Shown in pieces: positions 9,721 through 21,487 of a stretch of 64,000 nt of DNA. The notes beneath the pieces are model-generated. The model saw only the letters and a program-made list of their open reading frames with translations. It did no database searches and was not told where the DNA came from. The DNA is from Williamsoniiplasma luminosum. Its GTDB lineage: Bacteria > Bacillota_I > Bacilli_A > Mycoplasmatales > Mycoplasmataceae. A program made the position numbers and the translations under genes. The first letter of the stretch is position 1. The number at the start of each line of letters is the position of its first letter. The stretch covers positions 806,001-870,000 of the forward strand of contig NZ_CP024963.1 of NCBI RefSeq assembly GCF_002803985.1, written 5' to 3'.

Positions 9721-10455
9721 CTAATCTCTTAAAAATTCTTTTGGTTTTGCAGCTAAATTACGTTTATGTTCACTAATTGCATGTAAATGTTGAAGGCGTT
9801 GTTCAACATTTACATCTTTGTTTTTTCCGATTAAATAATCATCAATCACATCATAACTCAACCCAATTTCATCTTCATCAGTTTGATTGGTTCATAATCC
9901 AGCAGTGGGAGCACGGTCGATGATCACTTCAGGGACATTCAACAGTTTAGCAGCTTGTCTGACTTCACGTTTTAGTAAATGAATTAATGGTACAAGATCA
10001 ACTCCTCCATCACCATACTTCGTAAAATAACCAATATGTCATTCATCTCAATTATCAGTTCCTAGAACTAAATATTTTTTTGATTGACCCAAAGCATATA
10101 AAGTTGACATTCTTAATCGGGCTTTAGTGTTTGCTAAAGCAAGTGGGGCAAGTTCAACATTGGTTTTAGTCATTGTTTTTTCGATTTGCTTGAATGTTTC
10201 AAGCAAATCAACAGTCACACAATTTAAATCATTTGCTTGAACAATTGCTTCTTGGCATGTTCAATCTTCTTGACTTGAAGCAATTGGCATCCAAACGGTT
10301 AAATAATTATTGGGAAAAGCTTTTTTGGCCAAATTGGCCACAACTGCCGAATCAATACCCCCACTTAATCCAACAATAACTCCATCAGCATGTGCGGCTT
10401 TGACACTTTGTTGAATTCATTCAACAAGATCATCTAAATATTTTGCTAATTTCAT
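9721..10455 (-). CDS. nadE: NAD synthetase
   Basis: Amidates nicotinate adenine dinucleotide to NAD+ with ATP and ammonia or glutamine. The 244-residue single-domain form lacks the glutaminase. The PP-loop GLSGGIDSAV is near residue 30, GTDNWDEWHIGYFTKYGDGG near 140, and the late motif APTAGLWTNQTDEDEIGLSY near 185. It starts 1 bp after the obg stop, so the two are co-transcribed. TGA codes Trp at several conserved positions. Confidence 0.95.
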
Positions 10456-10456
10456 C

Positions 10457-11755
10457 TTAGTCCAATCATTCTAATTCATAATCAAAGACTTTAACAATAT
10501 CACCTTTTTTGGCACCACGATTTCTTAGTTGCTCATAAATTCCAAGCTTTTTCATTTTTTCATTAAACAATAGTAAGTTATCATGAGTGGTGATTGGGGT
10601 TTTTTGAAACACTCTAAAAACAGAATCACCAGAAACTTCTCATCGACCATTCCCTTTATTCATAATTTGAATATCAACAACTGGTTCATCAAGGGTATAA
10701 AGTTTGAAATCTGGATTTTGAGTTTCACCTAATTCTCATAACGGAATCATTTTAGCAGTTTTCAATTCTTCGGCAATCATATTTAATAATTGACTCGTGT
10801 TTTGTCTTTTTAAACCTGAAACTTGAACAAGTTTTTTATCTTTAAAGTAAGCTAAAATATCTTCATCCAACATATTAATTTGGGCTTCATCTTGATCCAT
10901 TTTGTTCGCCACAATAATTTCAGGACGTTTATCAAGATTTAAATTGTAATCTAATAATTCTTTGCGAATTAATTCATAATTTTTAATAATGTTTTCTTGA
11001 CCATAATTTCCAGTTCAATCAATCACATGACAAATTACACGACAACGTTCAATATGTTTTAAAAATTCATGACCAAGTCCTTTTCCTAAACTTGCTCCTT
11101 CAATTAAACCAGGTAAATCAGCGACAATAAATGTTTCACCACTTTGGGCTTTTGCCACACCAAGTTGAGGATTTAAAGTGGTGAAAGCGTAATCAGCAAC
11201 TTCAGGTTTAGAATTAGAAATTGCTCTTAGCAAAGTTGATTTACCAGCATTTGGTAAACCAACAAAACCAACATCAGCCAAAACTTTTAATTCTGCTCTA
11301 ACTTCAAATTCTTGACCAAGTTCACCTGCTTCAAAAATGGTTGGAGCTTTGTTTCTAGAATTGGCAAAACGCGCATTTCCTTTGCCACCTTTGCCACCTT
11401 TTGCAACAATCACTGTTTTATCATGTTCATCAATATCAACTAACATCGCTCCAGTTTTAGCATCAAAAAGAACAGTTCCAGTCGGAACTTTAATAACTCT
11501 ATCTTTTCCAGCAGCTCCATGCATATTTTTAATATCGCCTTTTTCACCATCTTCAGCTTTATAAATTTTTTGGACTTTTAAATCTAATAATGATTGTTTT
11601 CCGCTGTCACCAATAAAAATGATGTCTCCACCATTTCCACCATCTCCACCATTCGGACCACCTTCAGCGACATAAAGTTCATGACGAAAACTGACGGCTC
11701 CATCTCCACCTTTACCAGCTTTAATCATAAACTTAGCATTATCAATAAATTTCAT
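10457..11755 (-). CDS. obgE: Obg/CgtA GTPase
   Basis: Essential GTPase in late 50S assembly and stress signalling. The protein has 432 residues. A glycine-rich Obg fold (~1-158, with GGxGGxG runs) is followed by a G domain: G1 GLPNAGKST near 165, G3 DLPGLIEGA near 212, G4 NKMDQ near 283. An OCT domain (~345-432, including GDIVKVFDYELEW) follows. RBS AGAGGT. Its ATG overlaps the stop of the permease gene (TAATG), and nadE follows directly. Confidence 0.96.
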
Positions 11756-13275
11756 TACACTACCTCTTTAAGTTTTCTTTTCTTAATTATACTTTCTTTT
11801 TGTTCATACTCATTTTTTGCTTTGATTATTTTTTCCAGATTGATTGGTTTTTTCCATAATAAAATTTCATTAATTGTTCAAATAATGACAATTAAACCAA
11901 TCACAATCCCAGCCATAATTGGTTTAATCATTTCACTTGAGGAAAAATAATCATAAAATTGAAAACCAATAATAAAAACAAGCATTAAGGTTGAAATGAT
12001 GGATGAAACTCAAAAAACACCATTTTTTATCTTATCAACTTCGACTTTTTGAGTTTTCCGATTGATCATTGCTAAAACCACTAAAAGGGTGTAAATCGTA
12101 AAACTAATCACAGCCCCAAAGTTTGACATTTGATCAAGCATATATCCAGGTTTTTTACCTGATGAAATTGAAATTGGAATTCAAATAAATAAATAGATTA
12201 ATCCAAGCAATGACTGAAACATTCCTGAATGTGCACGTTTGATAAATTTGGAATTCGATCAAAGAATTCCGGTTTGTGAATCAGTATAAATGTTATTCGT
12301 TCCAGTTAGATTATAAGAATTAACTCCTAAAAATGAGACTGAAACTAAAATTAAATTAGATAATAAAATAGCAACACTTTTGGTTGTTGGATCAACTGTT
12401 TCAACGTTTTTAAAACCAGAAAATAAATATTCAAAAAAACTGACAACACTTCCATTTTTTGAACCTAAAAATAAAGCAAGGGCAATTAAAACATAAAATG
12501 CTCCAGTGAATATCACACCAAATAAAATTCCTTTGGCAACAACATCCTTGTTTTCGGTTTCTGATTGCATATTAGCAGCATAAATAAAACCATTAAAAGC
12601 AAATAAAATCGGGGCAAAACCAGACAAAACTTTCACTCCATCAATATTTTCAAAACTCGTTGACCATGAATTACCAGTCCCAGGATCTTGATTGGTTCCT
12701 AAAAGTACACCTCAAGTTTTGTCTGGAACAATAAAGGCAATAAAGACTAGAAATAAAGGAATAAATTTGAAAAAAGTCCCAAAAATTTGAATATGTTTAC
12801 CAATATTTCTTGCATATGCATTAATCGCACCCAATCCAAGAATAAAAATTGCTGGGGCTGTTAAATATAAAATAAAACTTTGATTTTGAGTCAATGTCAC
12901 GTGAGCAGCATCCATTAAATATTGAATGATTAAAGTGGAAAAGAAAGCATAGTTCATTGGTAAATAAACAAAGGTGAAAAAAATGCTAACCGCACTTGCA
13001 ACACGACGATTTAAAAACTTGTTGACTCAATTGGCAAGTGTTCCATGACCATCTTTTTTTGTTGAACTAGCAATTTCTAAAAAAACAATAATTGTGAACA
13101 ACAAAACAACAGCCATGATTGCTCATAAAATAATTGCTAAAATTGGGTTTTGAACATTTCCTAAAACATGACCATTAATATTGTCGTTTTTAACATAAAT
13201 TCCAGCTCCAACCATTGTTCCGACAACAGCTGTAAAAATGGTTAAAAACTCAAAGAGTTTTTTCTTATTCTTCAT
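11755..13275 (-). CDS. APC-superfamily amino acid permease
   Basis: A 506-residue polytopic protein. The N-terminus MKNKKKLFEFLTIFTAVVGT with MVGAGIY carries the Gly-rich TM1 break that binds the substrate carboxylate in APC transporters. About 12 hydrophobic segments follow, and the C-terminal tail is very basic. The substrate cannot be assigned from sequence. RBS AAAGGA lies inside the end of the upstream gene, and the stop overlaps the obg start, giving one tight operon. Confidence 0.88.
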
Positions 13276-13582
13276 TTTTATCCTTTTCTATTTCAAAGCA
13301 ATTCATGCATAAAAATGTTGGAATCATTTGATTAGCATTTTGTTCATCAAATGCTTGTCATTGTTCTAAGGGTTTTGCAATGAGTTTATCAACTTCTTGA
13401 TCTGTTAAATTTTTACTTTGATTTTTAATTAAATTTCCGATAATTGGTGGGTGATTCTGATAAACATATTCGATTTCATCACTTTCGCATAACGAACAAC
13501 CAATCCCAAATGCTTGGATCATTATATCTTTAAAATCATGAAATTTCTCATAATTATGAGCCTTAAAATTAATTTTGTTCAT
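13265..13582 (-). CDS. Small protein with two CxxC pairs (putative zinc ribbon)
   Basis: 105 residues. CSLC near residue 30 and CMNC near residue 91 are spaced like the two knuckles of a zinc ribbon. The part between them is helical and charged. It overlaps the DUF3196-like gene upstream (14 bp) and the permease downstream (11 bp), so it is embedded in an operon. The start follows GGAGG. Metal binding is inferred; no named family recognised. Confidence 0.7.
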
Positions 13583-14306
13583 TGGTTCCTCCTAAAATTA
13601 TTTCGACCATTGCTTGGTCGAAATTGATCATTGTTTTTAATTCTGGATAGTTTAATTCTAATCCTAAAAATTCATGAGCTTGTTTGATCATTGCAGCTGC
13701 TAGATTGTTTGCAGCAATTTGGTTGGGAGCTGGAAAATTAATCAACATGAAGATTAAAGCTGATGAACATGCGATTTGACTAATGCTTGGATTTTCATTA
13801 CCAATCGCATTTTCAATCATCAATACAACTTGATCAAAGTTTTGATTGAATTGATTAATTTGTAATTCCATCGGATTAAGAGTGTAAAAACCATTAGTTT
13901 TTTGCATCTTAACTGATTGATTAATTTGTTGGGCATTAAGAATAAATAAAATCAAGGTTTTATTTTCATCAGGCATTATTGCATTCATTAAATAGTGTTC
14001 AATTTCTGTTAAAATCGGACGCACATTAATATGTTCTAAGGCTTTGATTGCTAAAGCTTGACTTGCTAAATCTTGTTCATCATTTAACATCTTAATTAAT
14101 TCTTTGACATCATATTGTTTTTGATTGCGAGTTTGTTCGCTCATCATTTCAGAAGTTATTTCTTGTTTTAAATTGATTAAATATTGCTCAAATTCGTGGG
14201 GCACATAAGGCATTTGTAATTCTTGTTCAATCAATTTTAAAGCTGCAGAAAAATCTTTTTGTTGTTTCAATAATTCTAATTCTTGTTTTAATTCTTCATA
14301 AAACAT
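13569..14306 (-). CDS. DUF3196-like cytoplasmic protein
   Basis: 245 residues, all-helical and acidic, without membrane segments. The opening MFYEELKQELELLKQQKDFS and the MPYVPHEFEQYL stretch resemble the mollicute-specific DUF3196 family of unknown function. I chose the ATG at 14306 because AGAAAGGA lies 10 bp before it. An ATG 11 codons upstream has no such site. It overlaps the four-cysteine gene by 14 bp and follows the tRNA-Arg gene. Confidence 0.75.
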   Translation of the reverse strand: MFYEELKQELELLKQQKDFSAALKLIEQELQMPYVPHEFEQYLINLKQEITSEMMSEQTRNQKQYDVKELIKMLNDEQDLASQALAIKALEHINVRPILTEIEHYLMNAIMPDENKTLILFILNAQQINQSVKMQKTNGFYTLNPMELQINQFNQNFDQVVLMIENAIGNENPSISQIACSSALIFMLINFPAPNQIAANNLAAAMIKQAHEFLGLELNYPELKTMINFDQAMVEIILGGTNEQN

Positions 14307-14364
14307 TGTTACAAATTCCTTTCTAAAAAAAATAATCATGCCATAAGCATGATTGGTTTTTAAT

Positions 14365-14441
14365 TGGTGCCCACGAGAAGGCTCGAACTTCCGACCTCAC
14401 GCTTAGAAGGCGCGTGCTCTATCCAACTGAGCTACATGGGC
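14365..14441 (-). tRNA. trnR: tRNA-Arg (anticodon UCU)
   Basis: A 77-base cloverleaf with encoded CCA. Acceptor GCCCATG/CGTGGGC, D arm GCTC/GAGC with AGTTGGATA loop, anticodon stem CGCGC/GCGTG with loop CTTCTAA (anticodon TCT), T arm GGAAG/CTTCT with TTCGAGC. It decodes AGA/AGG, the dominant Arg codons in AT-rich mollicutes. It lies between trmFO and the DUF3196-like gene on the same strand. Confidence 0.97.
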
Positions 14442-14459
14442 AAATAAATTTACATATAA

Positions 14460-14488
14460 GTTATACCATATTTAAACGGTGAATTTAA
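14460..14488 (-). promoter_or_regulatory. Candidate tRNA-Arg promoter
   Basis: On the minus strand TGGTATAAC is an extended -10 box (TATAAC at 14460-14465), about 18 bp before the tRNA. A -35 match (TTAAAT near 14483-14488) is weak. Confidence 0.45.
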
Positions 14489-14517
14489 ATGTAAATTGAA
14501 ATTAAATTTGATAAAAA

Positions 14518-15837
14518 CTAGATTTTATTCAGATATTTTTGAAGATCTTCAATTGCTCGTTCGTGTAAGAGTGTTTTTTTCAAAACCTTATTTTCTCTTT
14601 TGTTGAGATCAGGAATATCATCAACAATCCCTCAATTGGCTTTCATTGGCTGAAAATCAGTGTTTGAGGCATTATTAATATAATGAATCAAAGCCCCGGT
14701 GACTGTTGTTGATGGTGGGGTTAAAAGTTCTAATCCCTTTAATCAACGATCTAAGTTAATTGCGCTAATAATTCCAGTCACACTTGATTCAACATAACCT
14801 TCAACGCCCGTGATTTGACCTGCAAAAAAGATGTTGGGATTAGTTTTTAATTGTAGACCTAGATTTAATAATTTAGGCGAATTAATGAAGTTGTTTTTAT
14901 GCATCACTCCATACCTGACAAATTCAGCATTTTCCAATCCTGGAATTAATTGAAAAATACGTTTTTGCTCTGGTCATTTTAAGTTGGTTTGAAAACCAAC
15001 AAGATTATACAAACTGTCTTTGGCATCATCTTGTCTTAATTGGACAACGGCATAATTATTTGCCCCATCTAAATTTCTTAAACCTTTAGGTTTCATTGGA
15101 CCAAATAAAAGTGTTTGTTCACCACGTTTTGCCATCGCTTCAACTGGCATACAACCTTCAAAATATTTTAATTCAGCTTCTCCTGCTAAATGACTGATTG
15201 CCACTTCTCCGTGAATTAATTCTTGATAAAATTTAGTATATTCATCTTTGTTCATTGGACAATTTAAATAGTCTGAGGTTTCACCTTTTTCGTAACGATT
15301 TTTACGAAAAACTTTATTCATATCAATTGATTCTTTTTTAACAATTGGGGCCACGGCATCAAAAAAATAAAAATCATCAGTTCCAAGTAATGTTTGAATT
15401 TTGGTTTGAAAATCTGGAGTGGTTAATGGACCTGTGGCAATAATTGTCGGAATTGAAGCATCAAAATCAACAACTTCTTTTTCAACAACTTCAATGCTGG
15501 GATTGTTTTTAATTTTAGTTGTGATGTAATCTGAAAATTTAACACGATCAACTGCCAGACTAGCACCAGCTGGAACTTGAGCAAATTCAGCAGCTTCAAT
15601 CACCAAAGAACCAAGCAATCGCATTTCTGCTTTTAAAGTTCCCACAGCGTTAGTAATTTCATTACTGCGCAAAGAATTTGAACAAACTAATTCAGCAAAA
15701 GTTTTCGAAACTTGAACTGGATTTGGTTTGACGTTTTTTGATTCAAAAAGCGTCACAAAATAGCCTTTTTGAGCAAGATAGTGACTAATTTCGCATCCCG
15801 CTAATCCAGCCCCAATCACTTGGACTTTTGTTTTCAT
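14518..15837 (-). CDS. trmFO: TrmFO, folate-dependent tRNA m5U54 methyltransferase
   Basis: Makes ribothymidine-54 in tRNA (or a related rRNA mark in some mollicutes) with methylenetetrahydrofolate and FADH2. 439 residues. The Rossmann FAD site [20 protein letters not shown] is at residue 7. The family motif [19 protein letters not shown] with its catalytic Cys is near 52. [26 protein letters not shown] is near 230 and the C-terminal [14 protein letters not shown] near 330. Its ATG overlaps the stop of the ABC exporter gene (TAATG). Confidence 0.95.
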
Positions 15838-17693
15838 TAAATTGTTCCTGCTTCATACAGGTTTTTAAAGTGTCCAGGTTTGTTAATTAATTCTTCAAAT
15901 GTTCCGACTTGAACAATTCCTTTATTCATTCCTAAGACAATAATTTGATCAACATTTTTAATGGTTGATAAACGGTGAGCAATCGTGATTGAAGTTTTTC
16001 CAACGACTAATTTATCAAGTTGATCTTGAATTTCTTTTTCCACAATGTTATCTAACGCTGATGTTGCTTCATCTAAAATCACTAAATCAGGATCTCTTAA
16101 AAAGACTCTGGCAATAATTAAACGTTGTTTTTGACCCCCACTTAATAAGAATCCTCTTTGTCCAATTAAGGTTTCATAACCTTCAGGCAACGACATAATA
16201 AAATCATGAAGATCAGCTTTTTTAGCAGCTTCCATTACTTGTTCTTTGGTGTCACTAAAACGACCATATTTAATATTGTCAATAAAGTTTCCATAAAAGA
16301 TTTGTGGGTCTTGTTCGACATAACCAATATTGTCTAAATATGATGGTAAATTCACATCTTTTAAATCGTGTTTATTGTTGATAATAATTTGACCATTTTT
16401 TGGATCATAATATCTTAATAGTAATCTTCCAATTGTTGATTTACCACTTCCAGTTTCACCAACAAAAGCATATGATTTACCTTTTTCGAATTTGAAACTC
16501 AAATTCGGAATAATCACTTTATCAATTTTTTTAGGGTAAGCAAAATCAATATTTTTAAATTCGATTGAACTAATTTTATTAATTTTTGGACCTTCGGGAT
16601 TTGGTTGGATAAAGGGAATTGGCTTAGTTAATTCGTTAATTCGATGTGACGCATTTGAAGCACGAGTCGCTGCACGCAATGATGGAACTAACATATAAAT
16701 TGCCATCGCCATTGATGAAGCCATTGGTAATCCTGTTGTTAGTTCAAACATTAAACTAGGTCCATCATGTCCGCCTTTAATTACTCCGACAATTACAACA
16801 ATTGTAATTAAAGTGGTTAAGAAAGAAATTGTGACAGTTAATCAAAGTGTTAAAATTGTTGATAATAAAACTCCTCGATCTCCTTTACGACTATATTCTT
16901 GGTTTTTTTGATATAGACGATCAATTTCGTAGTTTTCTGTTCCTGTTGATTTGATTAATGTAATGTTGTTAATTCGGTCTGTGATATCAGCATCGACTTC
17001 ACGTTTAAAGTCAAATTGTCTAATTAATGCACGACGGAAATAAACGAAAATAAAGACAGCAATCACTAACACGAAGACAACATAACCAATTGTAACTCCC
17101 CCAACAAGATATAAATTTTGTGAAAATAAGATTATAGTTGCAGCGATAAACGCCACCAAACAATAAATCAAGTTACTTAAAAATTGTTGAATTCCTTGTG
17201 AAAGGTTTTGAGTATCAGCAACAAATCTTGTTAAAATATTTCCTGAAACATGATCAAAATAAAAGTCTACATCTTGTTTAACTAAGGCTTGAACAATTTT
17301 GATACGTTCATTGATTTCGATTTTAAGTGAGAATAAACCAATTGTATAGTCAGTTATATATTCTGAAATTAATAAAATCACGAACATAAAAACCGCAACT
17401 CAGATTCAACTAGTTCAAACCATGTCCATCCCTAGAAAGCTAGTGAATTCAGGGCCTAAAGGTCTACCATTAGCAGTTAATAATGTAACGGCTTTTGATG
17501 AAATCAAAGGCATGGTAGTGGCGATCACAGCATTTAATGATGTTGTTAAAACCATTGAAATAAAAAGTAATGGGTTCTTTTTTGCAGTTTCTCAAATAAT
17601 GGCAGCAAAAGCACCCATTTTTTGTCATGAAAAAGCAAATTCACTTTCGAATTTCATTGGATTTGGTAATTTCTTTTTTTGTTTTTCTTTCAT
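15837..17693 (-). CDS. ABC exporter half-transporter, second subunit
   Basis: 618 residues: a six-helix exporter membrane domain (~1-320), then an ATPase with Walker [10 protein letters not shown] near 395, Q-loop YVEQDPQ, signature LSGGQKQR, Walker [10 protein letters not shown] and H-loop IAHRLSTIK. The gene lies 12 bp after a similar half-transporter, so they probably form a heterodimeric multidrug or lipid exporter of the BmrCD/LmrCD type. The ATG at 17693 follows AAAGGGG. The substrate is unknown. Confidence 0.92.
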
Positions 17694-17705
17694 GTGAACC
17701 CCTTT

Positions 17706-19595
17706 CTATTTTTGGTTAATTAATTTTCCAGCTTCATAAAGCCTTTTAAATCTTCCATCAACTTTTTTCAATTCATTATATGTTCCTTGTTGAACAATTC
17801 CTTTTCCTGGTTCTAAAACCAGGATTTTATCAACTCTTTTAATTGTTGATAAACGGTGAGCAATTGTGAAAGATGTACGACCTTCCATTAATTTATCTAA
17901 CTCAGCTTGAATTTCTTTTTCGACAATATTGTCTAAAGCTGATGTTGCTTCATCTAAAATTAAGATCTCTGGATTTTTTAAGAAAATTCGAGCAATCACT
18001 AATCTTTGTTTTTGACCTCCAGAAAGCATGAATCCTCTTTCCCCTAAAATGGTGTCATATCCACCTGGTCAAGTCATTACTAAATTGTGTAAATTTGCTT
18101 TTTTAGCAGCTGCAATGATTTGTTCATTGGTTGCATCAAATTTACCATATTTAATATTTTCATAAACATTTCCTAAAAGGATGGCTGGTTCTTGTTCGAC
18201 ATAACCAACATGTTCTAAGTAAGTTGATAAATTAGCTTTTTTCAAATCAGTTTTACCATTAATCAAAACAGCACCTTCACTTGGATCGTAAAATCTTAAT
18301 AATAATTTAGCAATTGAAGATTTACCACTTCCAGTTTCACCAACAAAGGCATATGATTTACCTTTTTCAAAAGTAAAATTGAATTTTGGTAAGATGACTT
18401 TGTTTGGTTTTTCAGGATATCTAAATTCAAGATCTTTAAAAACAATATCACCATTTACATGTTTAATATCGATTCCGGCCTTGTCCTTATAATGGTTATT
18501 AAATAGGACTGGAGTTGTTAAAATTGCATGCAAACGCTTTGAAGCAGTTGAGACTTGAACTAAACCAATAATTACTCGAATCATTTGCATAATTGGACCA
18601 ATTAGAATCCCAACAGAAATAATAAATGTTGGAATTAATGAAATCAGAACTTCTGGTGTTGATTCGTAAATTAAACCAGCAGCCAATGTGACCATGACTT
18701 GAACTGATGAAACACCAACAAATAAACATGCGATAAATAGTGATAAAAAGTAGTTCATTTTTTTGAATTCTGCATAATATGTTTTATGAGTTTCAACAAC
18801 TCTTTTTGATTCATATTTTTCTGTTCCCATTGCTTTAACTAATTTCACAGCATTAACTCGATCAATAACATCCCCGTTAAGTGATGTCACTTCTTTACGA
18901 ATAACTTGCATTCTTTTTCTTAATGGTGGGAAACTTAAACCCATGGCAATAAGCATTACTACAAACATTCCTAGAGCAACTAGAGTTAATTTTCAATCAA
19001 TAATTGACATCATAATCAATGAAACGAAGAAAGTTAAGATTGAAGTGATGGCTGTAATAATGATGATTGCTACTTGTTCACCAATAATTTGGGTATCAGA
19101 AACAATTTTAGTTAAAATTTCTCCAATTTTTTTATCAGAATAGTAAGACATATCTTCTTCAATTAATTTTTCAATAGTTTGATTTCTTAAATCAATCTCT
19201 AATTGTTTTCCTAACATTCCTGAAATGAATTGAGCAATAAATCCCATCACTACATTGACAAGAATCGTTCCCAGGTCTAAACCAACTAAAGCTTGCCAAG
19301 TCATTCCTCATTTACCAACAACTGATTCTGGTTTACCCCTTGCAATTTCTCCAGCCACTTCCATTAACTCTTTAGTAATCAAAGGTGTTACAGCAACAGC
19401 TAATGCTGAAATAATCACAGTGATTAAAACAATTAATGATTGCAACTTGTATTTCATTGAAAAACGAAACATCATTTTAAAAAACGATCCTTCTTTTTCT
19501 CTTAACTCGTCTTCAATTTCAGCATTAATTTGTGCTTGCGATTTTTGAGACTCGAAAATGCTCACATCATCTAAATTTTGTTCTTTTTTGATCAT
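17706..19595 (-). CDS. ABC exporter half-transporter, first subunit
   Basis: 629 residues, read through three or more TGA Trp codons. An acidic N-terminal tail (~1-40) and a six-helix membrane domain (~50-330) come first. The ATPase has GETGSGKSS near 415, [15 protein letters not shown] near 520, [12 protein letters not shown] and IAHRLSTIK. In both partners the residue after Walker B is Glu, so neither site is obviously degenerate. RBS GAGGTG. First gene of a two-gene exporter unit followed by trmFO. Confidence 0.92.
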
Positions 19596-19668
19596 TATTT
19601 CACCTCGTTTATCATATTGCTTAATTTTATCATTTTAATAATCTAAAAAAAAGAGGAATATTGTAAAG

Positions 19669-19691
19669 AAAAAACGCAAATTGCGTTTTTT
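19669..19691. terminator. Terminator after dprA
   Basis: AAAAAACGCAA-ATT-GCGTTTTTT forms a perfect hairpin with U-tracts on both strands, 12 bp beyond the dprA stop and before the ABC exporter leader. Confidence 0.85.
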
Positions 19692-19702
19692 GATTTTTGG
19701 GG

Positions 19703-20470
19703 TTAAATTTCGTTTAAAACATCTCTTCCATCTTCAATAATTTTAGCGCCTTGTTTGATTAAATTATTGTTTCCTTTAAACTTTGATTTGATCGGTTCAG
19801 GGACGACGAAGATGTCTTTACCTTCATTCAAAGCATACTCGCTCATATGATAATTTTTGTTGAATGTTGAGATTTGAATATAAACCAAAACTTTCATTAA
19901 TCCAACTTTTAAACGTGAAGCATATTCACTTGTTAGATTGTCTAATTGCTCATTTTCATAGCTTTCAGAAAGAATTAATAGGTCAGCATTTTTCTCTAAT
20001 TCTGTCACTAATTCTTGATGCGAATCAATAAAATTTTTAATCCCTTCTTCAGCCACAATAATAATTTTGGCTTTATTTTCTAAGACAATTTTAATGATTT
20101 CGCTTTCAATTCCAACGGAACTTCCAGTTAAAATTGTTCTTTTTTCATTGGTTAAATCTTTAATGATTTCTCTGGCGTTTTTAAAACCATATTCGTCAAA
20201 TTTTTCATCTCCACTCACACCAATGATTTGATAGTAATTTTGTAGCAACGATAAATTACCGTGTGTATAAAGTAGAAATGGTGGTTTATAACTATGTTTC
20301 AAATTGCTTGGATATAGCGTGTTGATAATTGTTAAATAGTTACAATCAATTCTGTCTTCAACTTCTTCTAATTCAACATTAGGAATTTTTTCTTTTCTCT
20401 CTAATGCTTCATAAATTTTTTCTCAATTTCCTTTGTATTTTAATGAGAAATATAATAAAACTTTATCCAT
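19703..20470 (-). CDS. dprA: DprA/Smf-like protein
   Basis: 255 residues. The DprA Rossmann-like core runs from about residue 60: YYQIIGVSGDEKFDEYG, a TGSSVGIESEI loop where standard DprA has GxARGID, and VVPEPIKSKFKGNNNLIKQGA, which matches the family's PG....GsN.LI..GA end. DprA loads RecA on single-stranded DNA during transformation or repair. The glycine loop is altered and the protein is short, so its activity may differ. The start overlaps the stop of the SSB-like gene (TAATG). Confidence 0.85.
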
Positions 20471-20772
20471 TATTCTAAGTAAAGGATTTTGAATGCAATC
20501 ACTTCATTGACTGGAGTTTTAAACTCTTCATTGCCAAATGATTGAATTCTTCCTTCGATTCCTACATATGCTTGATCATGAAGATTATCCTCATCTTCAA
20601 TTTTTGTTGATCAGCATTTAACATTGATCAAGTCATCGATGACTTCATCATTTTTTTTAAATGGTCTAGGCACTCTTAAAACAAATTTATATAATTTGCG
20701 AGCTCCATCTTGTGAAGTATAAGCAATTTGTGCATCCCCTTCAATTTGACCAATAATGTTTACGTTATTCAT
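20470..20772 (-). CDS. SSB-like OB-fold protein
   Basis: 100 residues starting MNNVNIIGQIEGDAQIAYTS, with WSTKIEDE and YVGIEGRIQSF. These match the start and the strand 4-5 region of single-stranded-DNA-binding proteins. It lacks the Gly-rich linker and the acidic DDDIPF tail of the housekeeping SSB, so it is probably a second, short paralogue. It is translationally coupled to dprA, which suggests a joint role in handling single strands. Confidence 0.75.
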
Positions 20773-20821
20773 AATTTTTCTTACTCCTTAGGTTGTACCC
20801 AATATAGATTAGGAATAAAAT

Positions 20822-20848
20822 AAAAAAAATAACCAAAAAATGGTTAAT
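20822..20848 (-). terminator. Terminator after rnhB
   Basis: On the minus strand ATTAACCA-TTTTT-TGGTTAT is followed by eight T, starting just after the rnhB stop. Confidence 0.75.
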
Positions 20849-21487
20849 TTATAAATATTTTTTCACTGGAGCATAACTTTTTCGGTGTTCTGGACTAATT
20901 CCATGAACTTTTAATCGTTCTTGGTGGTCAACAGTTACATACCCTTTGTTTTGTGCTCAATCGTATCCTGGATGTTTTTGATCCAAATCTTTCATAATTT
21001 CATCACGTGTAACTTTAGCCAAAATGGAAGCAGCAGCAATTGATTGACTTAAATTATCACCCTTAATTAATTGCAAAGAATTAATTTTTGGGTCATTAAG
21101 TTTTTCACCATCAATTAAACTTATTTCTGGGCTGATTGATAATTTTTTAATTGAATTAATCATTCCGACAATACTTGCTTGTTTAGGATTTAAAACATCA
21201 ACAACACTTGCAGGAATAATTTCAATTGCATAACTCAAAGCAATCTTTTTGATTTCATCAAAAAGTAATTTTCGTTGATTTTGGTTAATTAGTTTGGAAT
21301 CTTTGATTTCAACATTTTCATAATCCAAAGGAAGAATCACACTTGCCACCACAATCGGTCCAGCCATCGCCCCTCTTCCTGCTTCATCACTTCCAGAAAT
21401 GATTTGCACTTGATGTTGTTGACGGATGTTATGATCGAATAAAATTCTATTTTTCAACTTTAACATGTTCACTTTTGGCTGGACCAT
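20849..21487 (-). CDS. rnhB: Ribonuclease HII
   Basis: Cleaves RNA in RNA-DNA hybrids and removes single ribonucleotides. Up to 212 residues. [18 protein letters not shown] near 32 holds the first two carboxylates, SLIDGEKL near 130 the third, and [12 protein letters not shown] near 150 follows. The C-terminus [19 protein letters not shown] with HRKSYAPV is typical. The start is uncertain: ATG at 21487 gives a 41-bp overlap with rbgA, while an internal ATG at 21466 gives 205 residues. Confidence 0.95.

Noticed and set aside
11337-11950. Plus-strand frames opposite obg and its upstream region
   Set aside because: They run antisense to the Obg and permease genes, have no ribosome-binding site and biased composition that mirrors the real frame.
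17422-17697. Plus-strand frame over the ABC exporter start
   Set aside because: Opposite a clear exporter N-terminus. No RBS, no family features.
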